Below are positions 39,291 through 52,200 of a stretch of DNA of 64,000 nt, in pieces. The notes below the pieces were generated by a model, which did not search any database, was not told the origin of the DNA, and worked only from the letters and a program-made list of their open reading frames with translations. The DNA lies in assembly GCF_021130785.1 (NCBI RefSeq), contig NC_060211.1:122151001-122215000 (forward strand), written 5' to 3'. The translations under genes were made by a program, and so were the position numbers. The stretch's first letter is position 1; each line of letters begins with the position of its first letter. Source of the stretch: Homalodisca vitripennis (Eukaryota > Arthropoda > Insecta > Hemiptera > Cicadellidae).

Positions 39291-40915
39291 GATTACACGC
39301 GAAATAAGATACTTATTCATCGTGTATAAATGTGAGTAATATACTTTTCAATATATTGGTGTTAAACAACCTGTAAATATTGATCACAACAAAATAAATG
39401 CACCAATACCACACATTATCAGAAATTCTACTGTTTAAATTAGATATATATATATACAAAATGTATTATAAGTGAAATTATTATCTTAATGTTTTGTTAA
39501 ATTTGTTAATATAAAAATACTTATTACAGCATATTACAATTATTGTTACTTACCAGTTATTTAAATTATCTATAAAAAATAAGCAGTGATATGTTTACTA
39601 TTATATAGCAAGTGAAACTGATTTAATATAGCAGTACAGTAAATAATACAAGTAATTTGTTTCTAATAATAATTGCAGTGTATTGTATTAAAGTCAAGTA
39701 CTAAGAAAATCTGATTAAATACTGCAATGTACGAGTACGCCACCCCACCTCTCGCATAACACGCTTCACTGTGGGTGTATGCAAAACTTTGACGCACAAA
39801 CAGTTTTATTTCGCATGTTAACATGATTTTAATAAAACTGTTTACAGATTTATACTATATTCTGCTATAACTTCACTGCAGACATTTAAAGTCTACAAAT
39901 GGTTTTGTTCTTGAGATACCCTTGAGATAGTTAATTTAAATAGCATAAGTGTTATTTATCATTTAATCTATTATCAATACAAGAAAAAGCAGACTGAGCA
40001 AAATATATACAGTATATATGCAATAAAGTTCATATTTTATTAATAATTTCAACACTCATTTCACTTATGTTTGTTTATAATTTACATCGTTAATTTACTT
40101 AATCCATTAATACCGATTTAACGCAAATTGTTAATTAATGGTTTCATTATCTGTGAGGGTTTTCAATATTATTAGTAACTATATTAAAAATATGTAATGT
40201 TATTTTCATGCCACGATACACTTTTACCAAAATAATTTCATAAATCTATAACGCCATCATTGTATATAATTGTAAATGCTTCGTTACGGGAAAAACTATA
40301 TTGACTTATTCTTACAGATGTTTACCAAAAGCCTTATTATTTCTCAGCAAATGCTAAACATTTTTTACAAGTAGGTATGTTACAGCTTTGCATCAACTTC
40401 AAATTCATATATGTATTTTTATACTAAGCTATGCCTAATATAAATGTCTCGCAATCTAACTCGATTGAAAGTTGACTATTTTGGATTAAAGATACTTTCA
40501 GTGCCGTTGTATTTCCGACAAGGAAAAGGTAATAAAGATTTCATAGGGCTTATATGGATATAGGTTTTTATGATATGATTTTATAGTTCATATAGGGATA
40601 AAATCCCAACTACAGCAAAATATGGGTACTTCCAAATTTTTATATCTATTTTCGGTTAAAGAAAAAAGTTCAAACTATTCTAACGTGTGGCTGTGTCTTA
40701 AACCATTAAAAATACATGGTCGTGAATTTCTCTACGTTCAACCGTATCTTGAATAAATGCATGCATAAACAAGAACTTTACGGATCGACCCAATTTATTA
40801 ATACTATTTACTATTGATAAATATTCCCAAAGGAAAATGTATGTCTTCTTTGGAAGCATTCCATCTATCTTGTATTTATTTGGAACAGCGACATTCACAC
40901 TTCAAATATGAACCT
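39291..40915. other. No gene recognised
   Basis: AT-rich DNA between the two parts of the dispersed segment. A weak match to about 2465-2510 is present near 40340-40385 (GCTAAACATTT plus TTACAGCTTT-like), so part of it may belong to the same old duplication. Confidence 0.45.
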
Positions 40916-40919
40916 GCTT

Positions 40920-43900
40920 ACTCCTCAATGATTTTATTATAAAAAATATTTCACTTTGTGTCTGGTGCTTTGCTTTGTAATTCCATTTTCTATGTGCAAG
41001 AGCTCACTGCCCTCGCTTGTTTCCTTCAATTTTAGTCACGTAACGAAGGGTTCGTTAGGTCATGTTAGTGCCCTGTCCCTCAATTTTTGTTTCTTACGCT
41101 ACTCTGAAGATGCTGTTCCATAATGTTAAGAATGAAGTTTCAAATACCTTCATTTCATGCATTCACATAATGGATTATTATTTATTTATTATTAACGGCA
41201 AGCAGCCAATTTACATACAATATGCAATAAGATGGCAGTACAGTGTATATAGTGCAGTAAAAAGTACAACTAGTATAAAATAATACAGAGCTAGCAATGG
41301 CAGAACACAACACAATATGAAAAAGATCGATTCCAAGTCCCAATAACTGTCCATCACAACAAGAAAGTTTAGTTATACACTAATATCATATAAAAATCAA
41401 CAATATATTATGAAATAGACCAACATACAATAGAATTAACAACAATGTATAAAAGAATAGTATAACAACAACAAGTACTCGTAAATAACAACAACCAAAG
41501 TAATATAAACACACCAATGATGCAAAAAGTCGAAATTAAATGAAATGTACCTTGCAGTAGAGCAGAACATAATAAAAAATACAAAATAGCAAAAGCTAAA
41601 AAATGAAACAGTTTTAAAGTTACAGGGGATTTTAAGTGTGTTGAGACAAAACATAAGTGGCCCGCTTTCTGATTTGATGTAGGCCATCAGCGAAAAAATC
41701 GCACTCTGATGCAACACGATTCCCCAGTCGAACAAATCTTGCCTGTGGACTGTTGAAGTCGTAGTTCGTGGAGTGGTACTTGCGGCTGAAAAGCCCACTA
41801 GATCTGGTGTTTACAGGGATCCTGATACCAATTTCAGCGAGAAGATCTGGGCACTGCACATGGGCGCCAACTAACTTCCACAACATGAGTACATCTGCTA
41901 CATCACGGCGCAAAGACAGAGTTGGAATATTAAGTTCTGCAGTTAATGCTTCCACGGGAACATCAGGATAGTTGTAGCCAATCCTCACACCGACCAGACG
42001 AATGAAGCGTCGCTGGAGGGCCTCAAGTCTAGTCCCGGCACCAACTGTATAAGGAGACCACACAGGACTGGCATACTCCAAGAGTTGTCTTACCAACGAA
42101 CAATAGAGAGAACGTAGGGCAGAAGGATTATTGATGCCTCTAGAGAATCGAGATATAAAGCCCAACATCTTGTTAGCCTTACTACAAATAATATTCAAAT
42201 GCTCAGTAAATCCCATGTCACTAGAAAAACACACGCCCAAATCTGTTACGTTCAAAAGTCTTGGATTAAACTGAATTTTAAAATTATAGCTAATTAGATC
42301 CAAATTAGATCAACTCCTTGAAATATTTGATTTATATATACAGTAAATATTACATTTCCTGTTTACTAGAAACTCGTTCTCTCTAGTGTGAACTTTATGC
42401 TTTTCGTTAGACAACAGTTAATATTTATTTCAATTATGAGTGGCAGTGTATAGGCGTGTTTTCCAACCTCTAAAATCGTATTATACACTAATTTCTTTTA
42501 AAATATAAAGATGCAAATTGCCCAAGATTAAATTATCCTGTTTAAACTTACACATTTTTAAAAGCTCCTTTTAGTATTATAATAATAGCTTTTTATAATA
42601 GTTTTATTATAATAGCTTGTACTTTATTCCAACAAATACGAACATTTAGGACCCTGCGTGGCATGTTGCATCTGTTACTCAATCAGTTGTCAAAATTAGG
42701 TTCTACTTAATGATAAATGTACGTTAAATAAACTGCTTTCAAGTGTTTTTACTACCAAATCCTCACAAAAGTATTCTTGTGATATTTTATCTACAATTCA
42801 AATATCTTCACAAACGTTTACATTTATAACATAATAAGTATTTCATTTTGTGTTTTGTTAAGTAAATTTAAACACTAGTTTGTGGTATAAATATTTACAC
42901 AAAATATTTTTATTGCGCAGCATTAAAAATATTTTTATTTAAATTTTATCCTAACATTATTACCATTCCAACAATTAGTTCTCACAATAAGCAGTGGGTT
43001 ATATTGTTTTTCAAATAATTATAGCCTAATGTAGCTCTCAAGGCAAGTGATGCACTGTTAGATGTATAACAAAAAAGTAGACTAATTTAAAATGAAATTA
43101 ACTTTTTTTCTAAAGTATATTTTACAGAGTTTTTGATGCAAACTCATTTAGTCTACATAATAAAGAAAATTAATAAAGGGTACAGAGAAAAATATTTATA
43201 GCGGTAATATTATTTAACTGCATTATTAAACAACTAACTATAGTGCAGATAGTTATATGAAAGGCATTCTTTGTATAAAGCAGCCAGAAGCAATACATTA
43301 TGAGCGCGAATAGTAACATTGAGATTGACATAGCCACCACTCGAGGTGACATGACTGTTTAAAATTCATCACAAACACCTGATGTCGTTCTCACATATAT
43401 TATTCACTCATTTTTCTATATCATTCAGTTTCTACTTTTCAAGTATTACAGTAAAAGTGGGAATTTAAGTCACATAAAAACTTGTATTATTTCAAATTTT
43501 TAGTTGTTTAGTAGTTATTTGAGTAAAAATAGTTGTTTTAAATTTTTTTTGAAATAGAAATTCTTAAAATACTAAATCCAACTTGATTTAATTCAAAATG
43601 GTAAACCAGGTAGTTGATTTCTGTAGTTAGCAAAATTACGATAGGCTATGTTAACTACCCCAAAACAGATAATAATATTCTTATTTTAAACTTACTTGTA
43701 CATTTTAATTTAATTTAAAATGTACTTGACCACGATATAAATGGTACAATTAATTAGGATTAGACATATAAGTGTATTTCTTGTCTATGAGATAAAAATG
43801 TCTAAACCTCTACATTTGTTATATGTTTTGGATTGAAGCGAAATTGCTGGACATAAGGATTATATTTACAATGAACAAAATAAGTGTTCTCTAAAGAGTA

Positions 43901-44395
43901 ATAACCCAAGGAAGGTCCTTAACTAACTGGGAAGTGAATGTAACAGAAGTAACCTCAACAAACACAACAGAATTTCTGGAGATTCAGTCTTTTGTGATAC
44001 ATCGGTTTTCACAAACCTAAAAACATTCTTTAATCTAATTTCATTTTATTGTAACTGTGTGGACAATTTCGTATTCGTTATTCGTATGCTTTTTCTCTTA
44101 AAATCTCAATTTAAAAGCAGAGTAATACATTTTATAAAAATAACCTTATGTTGTAATAAGAGTATCACAAGGTTTTTATCTAACTACGCACAAGCAATTA
44201 TACAATTACAGTTTTGGTTAATGCGCACTGCTTATATAATGTGACTTTAAAGGCAAGACAAAGTAGATTCATATATGTTCCCTATCATCAGAAAACCCCA
44301 CTGCTTTGCACTACTGCCTTTAAGAGAAGTTTCAATATATCTTAATTTAATAAGTAAATCTTACAACATTTGTCATTGTTAATAAGGTTACTTTA
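40920..44395 (+). repeat. Dispersed repeat segment B, copy 2, split by a LINE
   Basis: It is collinear with 2960-4515. The part before the LINE (40920-41170) matches 2960-3190. Matching resumes at about 42370 (CGTTCTCTCTAG) with 3231, and continues through 43270-44395. The span 42420-43260 is longer than in copy 1, so a second insertion here, or a deletion in copy 1, is likely. The LINE at 41172-42300 is therefore younger than the duplication. Confidence 0.8.
41172..42300 (-). mobile_element. 5'-truncated LINE, Jockey/CR1-type RT C terminus
   Basis: A 223-codon minus-strand frame (42303-41632) gives the region after the RT catalytic core. It reads VTDLGVCFSSDMGFTEHLN, then SKANKMLGFISR, SLYCSLVRQLLEYASPVWSP and RLEALQRRFIRL. 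All are typical of Jockey/CR1-superfamily LINEs, where this part follows the YADD palm motif. The frame is open to its stop at 41632, so this is one of the youngest elements here. A 3' UTR of about 450 nt follows and ends in an A/T-rich tail seen on the plus strand as TTATTATTTATTTATTATT at 41173-41191. The 5' end near 42300 is a truncation, as usual for incomplete reverse transcription. No clear target-site duplication was found. It sits inside a dispersed repeat. Confidence 0.9.
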
Positions 44396-47300
44396 TTAGA
44401 TAAATAGTTTATTACATTTATTTCATAGATTTTTTAAAAAAAAAATTATACTACCTATAAAGTAAAATCTAAAAGTAGTAATTCTAATTGAGGACAATGT
44501 TGCACAGTCACATAAACTAAGTAATATTAAATATACAACTTTATACTACGTATAGGTTTGATCATACAACGTAAGCGTAATAATGTTCATTACAAAATAA
44601 TTTATCATAAAAATAAAAATCATAATATTACACAATACCAAAAACCTTTTAACCTTACTAAATATGTCTTGTGTTAAATATGTAAAAAAATATACACACA
44701 ACCCCATGGAGGGACCTGCACCACCATTAATCTCGATGTGTCCTTTATAGATGTGAAACTTCAGGCAAAAAGTTGTTTAAATCAGTTAATTCTTTAGGTA
44801 TTGTGACGACAGACAAACAATGCTTTCCTGTACAAATAGATGTACAGTTTATTTCCTGCTCTTTAACTGTCATCAGGTTCCTGCTAATTTAGTAAATAAA
44901 CCATAACATAATAAGATCTACCAGTTACGTCAATTTATAACAACACTTATTATTTCCAGTATCTATTTTTGTATTACTTACTGAATTGTCAACAAAATAT
45001 TTCATAAAATTATATCGTCTTAATCTGTAATACCAATCGTTATAAACATTTAAATGTTACTTACCTTGCACATCCATTAAAACCTCTCTGCCTCTTCCAC
45101 CTGTAACATATGTTAGAGTTAACCACAAACCGTTAAAAAATTACTTTTAATATTTACTTTACACTCATTATCTGTCATTATGGCGTATATATCCCACATG
45201 GGGCATAAAAAATACTTTTGTAAACAATATAATATTTGAAAAAATAAATATTTATAAATTGGGCTAAACAATAAATATTAAATCCTATTATTAAATATTA
45301 ATTCCTGTTATAAAATACAGCTGCTATAAACTTCAGAATACCGTATTTTTCTCATGTAATCACTATGAAATAATAGGAGTATATTTTCCTCTTGGAACAA
45401 AATTCAATATGTATAATAACATCGAGAGGAAAACCTATTTAAAAAAGAGGGTAGAATTATATTCTCAAAACTGTTGTGTACATATCGATGAAAACGTCAC
45501 AATGTTATTTACAACAACCTGATTTGACCGCTTAGAGTATCATAGTAATCCTTAGTTGCGAAGATATTGCTAATTCAAAAATAACATTGAAATTAAGTGA
45601 CAATTCATAACTTAAAGAATTAAGAATAATCCTACATATTAACTCAAATATTTCCTCAAGAACAGTCAGTAAAGCATGAAATTGATATTCGTAATGAAAA
45701 ACGTCCACGGTGCTAAGTTTGTTAAAGTTAATTTGCAAAGCAAACCTCAAGCAAAATTCATTAACAGACTTCAAGTGCAAACAGGCTAAACAGAGCGAAT
45801 ATAGCTTGAACGGGTTTCTTTGTTTGCGAACTAGTTCCTTCACTATAATGGAATTTAAAAGTTTTACTTAGCCAGACATAACCCATATTTATGTCACAAA
45901 CGAGAAAGAAATGCGAGGAATAAAATTTTATTTTCCTGCATAATACTATGTACAGAAATGGAGATATGAAAATTTTAATTTACGTACGGTACATTTGTTA
46001 TTCTTACCATGCTATACTAACCAAGTAATAATAGCATGTTATACTGTAAATCAATAAACTTATTCAAATAAATACTCCCTGGATTTCATTACAATTCACT
46101 TATTTATCCTTTACGATACATATACATTATAGTCACAAAGGATTATGTGTAAAATATATTGAAATTCTAGAAATATAGAGTATTGTATAATATGAAACGT
46201 GGTATTGAACGAAAAATTTTATAATTTTTTCAGACGCTTATAAATCCTGATTTTTTACTGAGACAGTAAACTGAGGAAACTAATACTACACCCACAGGAT
46301 AAATCTTGAAGAGGGGGCTCTTCTTTCACTTAAGAGCAAGAATAAACCTCTGTTAACAATTATGCCTGAAGGAACTTTGTGCTTGCTTATGAGTGACAGG
46401 ACATTTAGGACAAATAAGATTTGGTGTAATGGCCGCCTCCAGTTCCTATTAGGGAGGATATATCGGACTAAATCTCAAACATGATACCTTAGAAGAAAGG
46501 AAGGCTAGCTCTGTTCCAGGCCAAAGCAAGCAGGGGTCAGCACTTCTTAACATCCGGAGTACCAAGATCCTGTAAGAGTAAGCGGTGTTTCGCCCACTAC
46601 AACAGTAATCCTCCGCAGTAGACTAGATTCATAGATCAACCATTCTACTCCAATGTCTCGACATTTGCGGTTAATGAGTACTTCTTGATATCCATAGGAT
46701 TGCCCATAAAACTGATACGTCGATTTTTGCTGCACTTACTTACGTTCAACTGAAGGGAATATATAAGCTAGAGATGACTACTAAAGCCGATTATTTATAG
46801 ATGTAATGCTGAAAATAGTAAATGAAATAAATATTAAATATTTTTTAGTATTTGTTAAACAGAACAATTTCATTGGTATTCCCTAAAGAAATCAATCAGC
46901 TCTGTAAAAATGCATACTTTTTAACGATATCCATTTATCTCATTTCAACATTTTTTCATCATTTATGTCATCTGCGATAGAAGAACAAGGAAGTTCTAAC
47001 ACAATAATAAGCACATAAATACATTATATGAATATTATTATTTCATTAAAAATACAATATATGTAGATTATAACAACGCAAATTCTAAAATCAGTAAAAT
47101 TTCATTCCTGATCCTATACAATCATAGCCTGAAATTATGAAGAAACCGAAATAATTCAATTTACCGGATGGGAATAATAATTTAATTTAATTTTAAAGAT
47201 ATTAGATTACATTTTGTGATTTTAACACAAAACTTGGTGGATTATTGTGTGGGATCAAACAATACTACTAGAGAAACTTCAACAGATATCGGTTTGAGCA

Positions 47301-47950
47301 TATTTCAACCGTTCAGGGATTATCATTAAATAGATTACCAAAAACTTTGTAGTTACCTCATATAATAAATTAGGGAAATGCAGTGTGATGTATCTAAGAT
47401 TTGCCCAATAAACTATGGAGACAAAATAATATAATTATAACTGATACGTTTTGAACATACCATGTTATTTTCCAAACTATATTTTATGTAATTTTTAAAA
47501 TCTTATACCTTAGAAAAATGCATGGAATGGCTTTGCTGTAACAAAACTGTATCTTCTCACAAAGACCGGGAATTAGTATATGATTTTTTTTATGATTACC
47601 TCTCTCTGTTCAGGAACATATGGTTATACCTCCAACAAATACCGGTCAAGATAGCAACATCGAAGATAAGAAATGTCTCTATTATATCGGTGAATAGTGA
47701 AACAATAAATACCAAATAATAGTGTAAAGCATCCACTACATATAATTTGTGATAATACCTTAGTGGTATTCTTCTCTAAGTATTGCAACTGAGATTTACT
47801 CCGTGGTTTTTTAATTTTGAAGAGGAATAAGATATAAATGAAACGGAGAATATGTATTAAACTTAGTTTAAGCGATGTTTATAGCTAAGCGGAAGGGATT
47901 TGTTACTTTATAAAATTATAAGTACTTGAAGTTCTCGCAGTAATTTTACA
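44396..47950. other. AT-rich stretch, no gene recognised
   Basis: A 103-codon minus-strand frame at 45532-45843 is the longest here but carries no domain I recognise. A less AT-rich patch at 46300-46750, with a 62-codon minus frame, may be a decayed retroelement; no motif supports that. Confidence 0.5.
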
Positions 47951-47956
47951 CAACTG

Positions 47957-48006
47957 CAGTAACACATTTCGCGTACTCTCTTTCGGTTTCAGCTGTCATC
48001 ATTGAT
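47957..48006 (-). ncRNA. Hammerhead-like motif 2 (weak)
   Basis: The minus strand contains ATGATGA near 48003, then a stretch with CAGCTGAAACCGAAAGAG, then GCGAAATGTGTTACTG. The GAAA followed by GTGTTAC resembles motif 3 (GAAACG, then GTGTTAC) and motif 4 (GCGTTACTG). The first strand has A in place of the conserved C, and stem II is not clear. Confidence 0.3.
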
Positions 48007-48940
48007 AAAAGGATAACAACCTTTGTAACAGTATAAAGTTTGGACCGTATGCCCTTGCTGTATATTATTCATTTAATGACGAATGGTTGCAAGATTAGGC
48101 AGAAACAATCTGAATAAGTATTGATTGACGCTGTCAAATGTGCCATCAATAACTAAGTCCTTACTCAGCCTGTGCATTTGATGTTTTAATTCTGATTGTT
48201 CTGATACGATAGCTCCCTTTTTATTTTAAAATTTTTAGGTATACCCTAATCTCTAAAATTGTATACGTTTTATCTTTCAAGTTCTTTTCTAACAGATATT
48301 TGAAATATTAACTTTATCTAAAAGTAAAATTTAACCGTCTAAATTTTACAACATCATAGTTTTTAATAGATTTTTCGAATGGCTGCCCAAAACATTTTAT
48401 TAGTGGCTGATTCATTAGTTTTGAGTCTAGGTTGATATTATCTCCTTTTACTTTAGTCTATATTAAGCAACATTCCACATCTCCAAAATTCGTTTTCGTC
48501 AGATTCAAAACTCTTTATTTCTGCAACATCGTATCCGCCAGCTCATATTTTACTACCTTAATAAAAACACTATAAGTATTTTATTCTTAATAAATTAGTT
48601 AGTTTTAACAGGATTACTAAATACTAAATCCTACATTATCTTAGTATAATAATGGATATATAGGGGGATGACGTCCCCTAAGGATGTAAGAAAATCTGTG
48701 AAGAACCAATTATATGTGTGTGTGTGTAATTGTATTATATAAAGTCAACCTTAAACGTCTTTTAATATCATAATTTATAATTTCCATTTTTGTTCCTTTG
48801 TTATTTATCTTGTGTTAGCCTATGTAACAGTCCCTCGTATGTCTTTCAGTATTAAATATATTTTCTCGTATTTAGGGTGACACAAACATGGAGGTAAGAA
48901 TAAAATTTTTGTACTTTATTTTTGACGATGGAAAGGATTG
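48007..48940. other. No gene recognised
   Basis: Mostly AT-rich DNA with a short TG run at 48716-48728. A start codon beside a consensus splice donor occurs at 48888-48899 but is not supported as an exon. Confidence 0.5.
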
Positions 48941-49001
48941 TTAAGGAAACAGGGTTTTTCGGACATTTGCCATCGTTCAGTAAAAAGAAAAATTCTGTAA
49001 C

Positions 49002-49041
49002 ACTACGTTTCGAGATCCGTATCTGATCTCTTCTTCGGGTA
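49002..49041 (-). ncRNA. Hammerhead-like motif 3, left arm
   Basis: Read on the minus strand: CCGAAGA (consensus CTGANGA with T changed to C), stem II GAGATC and GATCTC, then GAAACG and GTGTTAC. The ACG after GAA can pair with TGT as a short stem III. The core is nearly complete, with one changed core base. Confidence 0.5.
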
Positions 49042-49106
49042 AATAATTAACCTTATACATAATTATGTTTAATTAATTTGTAATTAGGTATTGGGTTTGT
49101 TATTTA

Positions 49107-49149
49107 CCTGAAAAAGAGATCAGATTGCAGATCTCGAGACGTCGCGTTA
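49107..49149 (+). ncRNA. Hammerhead-like motif 4, right arm
   Basis: On the plus strand CTGAAAA at 49108-49114 replaces CTGANGA with G changed to A. Stem II is GAGATC (49116-49121) with GATCTC (49130-49135). GAGAC replaces GAAAC. ACG, a TCG loop and CGT form a short stem III. Both core changes are single transitions. Confidence 0.5.
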
Positions 49150-49205
49150 CTGATTTTTTGTTTCACTGAACGATGGCAAAGATCCGGAAAATTCCTGTGT
49201 TCTTC

Positions 49206-52200
49206 ATTAAAATATTAGCTTAACCATGGTTTATTAATGCTATTTTGGCTTATCCGTGATTGGAACACATACTGTTTCTATTGCAAATTTATTAAAATTG
49301 TCAATAATAATTTACTTTCAGGATTGGTACACTGAGTTACGTTATTTTAGTGACTGAGGTAAGTCATGTTATTGTTTGTAATAACTTTAATATAATGTTT
49401 TTAACCATAATGAGTACGCAGAGTAAAATGTGTGACAAGAAACAGAATACCCCTTCTGTAGCAGTCATGGCTATACACTTAGTCCCTTTTAGCCAACTAC
49501 CATATCCTGTTCCACAGTGTTTATTGGTGCTTCGGAGACATTTGACATCGTTCTTCACTTTGCTGGTATTATTTTCACTCACTTGATTAGCAGTACGATT
49601 TCAATCGATGTGAAGACTAGATCATATGATCCATTCAATTTAGTGTAACGAATACATTACAATTACATCAAGCTCTTACTTTTTGGTGCAGACATAGTGT
49701 CTCATACCTAGATCTTATCGATATGTGAAAGTAATACTACCTCAAAATCGTTGCAACAAGTATTTAAATCTCAAATTTAATAAGGTCGGAAGTATAGTAA
49801 TAATTTCATAAATTGCTTATCTATTCTTTATTATTATTACGAGTGAATAAAAATGTAACTAGTGGAAACAAATAGCAGTTTAACTACATGCATTATAGAT
49901 ACTCAATTATTCTACAGTAGTTTAACAAGTTGACTGCGGCAGACGCCGTATACAGAGACAGGATAGACACTAGCAACTCTCACTCACTATAGACCAGCAG
50001 TGTCCAACTGTGTAACGAGTAAATGAAATTGTCAGTTTCAGTCCCCTCCCATTAATATCATCCTCATCCATTTCTATCTCTTCCCCCATTTGTTACGTTT
50101 ATTTTATAAACATGTATGTTATTTAAAACATTAAAAATATTCCCACTAGAACGTTCACTGGTATCAGCTGATGCGTCACTCTGTTATCTATTCTTGAAAC
50201 AATAATCGATGCAGTGCTCAACATAAATTTTATAATTACATCACAAATAAAAGAAAGCTAACACGGAATTAAATTTTTAATTACAGCATACTATCTGCGG
50301 CGACTTGTTTCTTTGTCAAATCACTATATCCGGATTTTACAATACTTATAAAGTTTTTCATATTTGGGTCTTCCATTTAAGAGTATGTTGCAAATGAATT
50401 CTTATAACGAGATTGAATAAGTTATTAATAATCTTAAGTAATCAAATATTGCATTACTATATTATCATTATATGGGTGGGAAGCTTTCCTAATAATGATG
50501 GATCGAACTCTCAGGAAAGTGAATTCTACTAATTTTGAACTTCATTCACATATGTTAGTGTTTACATAAATACTGTGCAGTACTTTTTCACTTTGTCATA
50601 ACTACCTTATTTTAAACAAGGAAGGAGTAAGTGACGACCTGTGTAACAGGCTTTAGCAACCGTAACACTGGTTGCCGACTTCGCTGATGTTGCATGCACA
50701 ATTTTATTATTATAAATCATTCTATTCACGTAATAACTTTCAGACAAACAGAAATACACACAATCATTGTGAAAAAATAATGTTTACAGTCATTTCGTAG
50801 ACAATTGAAACACTGTGCTAATTCCTTATTAACGGGTGTTTAATTGATGTTCTGCCAAAGACTACGGTTCGACTTCATATAACTCATGTGTGTCTATTTC
50901 GAAATGAGTTTTTACGCAAAATTTTAATTTCAAGTTTACATATGGAATCTATCTTCAGTTATCATAAAAAATATTATATCAAACTTTTATCTCTAATCTA
51001 GATCAACTATTCGACAACACTTAAATTATTTTACGATATAAAATCTATATTTCGATTTTGTTTATTACAGTTGTTAAATCTACATTTAATATTTACTGAA
51101 TACACTGTTTTATGTGCAATACATATATAGTGTAATCGTTTAAATACCATAAATTAATAAATGTATTTAAAAAATAAATTTTGTCCAGACATTGCATGTT
51201 GGTGATTTAATTACTAAGGAAATTACAAAAACACATTCCAGTTAGGTAAATACAGATATTTCGTAAGATAAGTGGTCATAATTACAGCTAAAAACCTTAA
51301 TCCGATTTGTTTATTTATTTGGAAAACGAGGGATCCAGGTTGTACTGATGATAATTAACCTGCAGATAGCTGCAATACTAATAGTACAATTATGTCTGCC
51401 GGGGTAATATTATGTCACAATGTATAACTGAGTTCCATAATTTGAAACAAACCTAGTTTCCATTTGTTTCTAAAGAGATAGCTCTCAGGGGAAAAGACAA
51501 GATGTAACATAAAGTGACGCAAAATTCAGTAAAGGTACAGTCACGTCGGAACACTTTGTCCCAGTTTGCCGCAGTTTGTGCTGTCCTCTGAGACCATCTG
51601 TCGTGTTAAAGGTTTCGTTCCTAAACAACAGCACCACGAGTTGTTCGGATCACTTGGTTTTTTCCCCTAATTAGAAATCCTTGGATAAGTTCATAAGTGA
51701 ATAAAAACTAATAGATGTATAATTTGTTGATATTGTTCGTGATATACATTGCATTATTGTAATAGAAATTAGTTAGTAATACAACTCTAACTAGTAAAAT
51801 TTCTTTACTCAGCAATTTAATATAAGTTTTAAATTGATACAATTTTACATTATATGAAATATATTGATATTCATTTTTAAAATATGAACACTAGTACTGG
51901 ATTTTTTATATGAATCAAGTATTTATAATATACATATTTAGGTATGTGTATTCAAAACCAAGTTAAATTAAGTTTATGCTTTTTAAAACTTACAATTAAT
52001 TATCCATTTAGTAAAACTTTTGGGTGTATGAAAAGACATTAAATAAGTAGATATTGATAACGTGTAGCTTTATTGAATGAGTGGAAGTTTAATCATATTT
52101 TGATTGTCAGCTATACCATAGAAATTATGACTATTTCCTATGAAAATTATTACGGAATTTTACTCTGTGTGCATACAATTTTATTCATTCTGCGGTTTTC

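Larger units (their letters stand above)
48941..49205. mobile_element. Foldback element, possible Penelope-like relic
   Basis: Two imperfect arms of about 100 bp, 48941-49045 and 49102-49205, are inverted copies of each other around an AT-rich spacer. Both carry the same blocks: TTTGCCATCGTTCA at the outer side, GTTTCGAGATC and GATCTC with an agat-type loop, and a CTTCTTC/CTGAAAA end facing the spacer. Each arm includes a hammerhead-like core, in opposite orientation. Penelope-like elements are known to have terminal repeats carrying hammerheads, in direct or inverted arrangements; the link is inference. No RT or endonuclease remnant is present. Confidence 0.75.

Noticed and set aside
45532..45843. 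103-codon minus-strand frame
   Set aside because: No recognisable domain, no neighbouring exon signal that I could support, AT-rich context.
46300..46750. Less AT-rich patch with a 62-codon frame
   Set aside because: Looks like old repeat DNA, but no motif could be identified.
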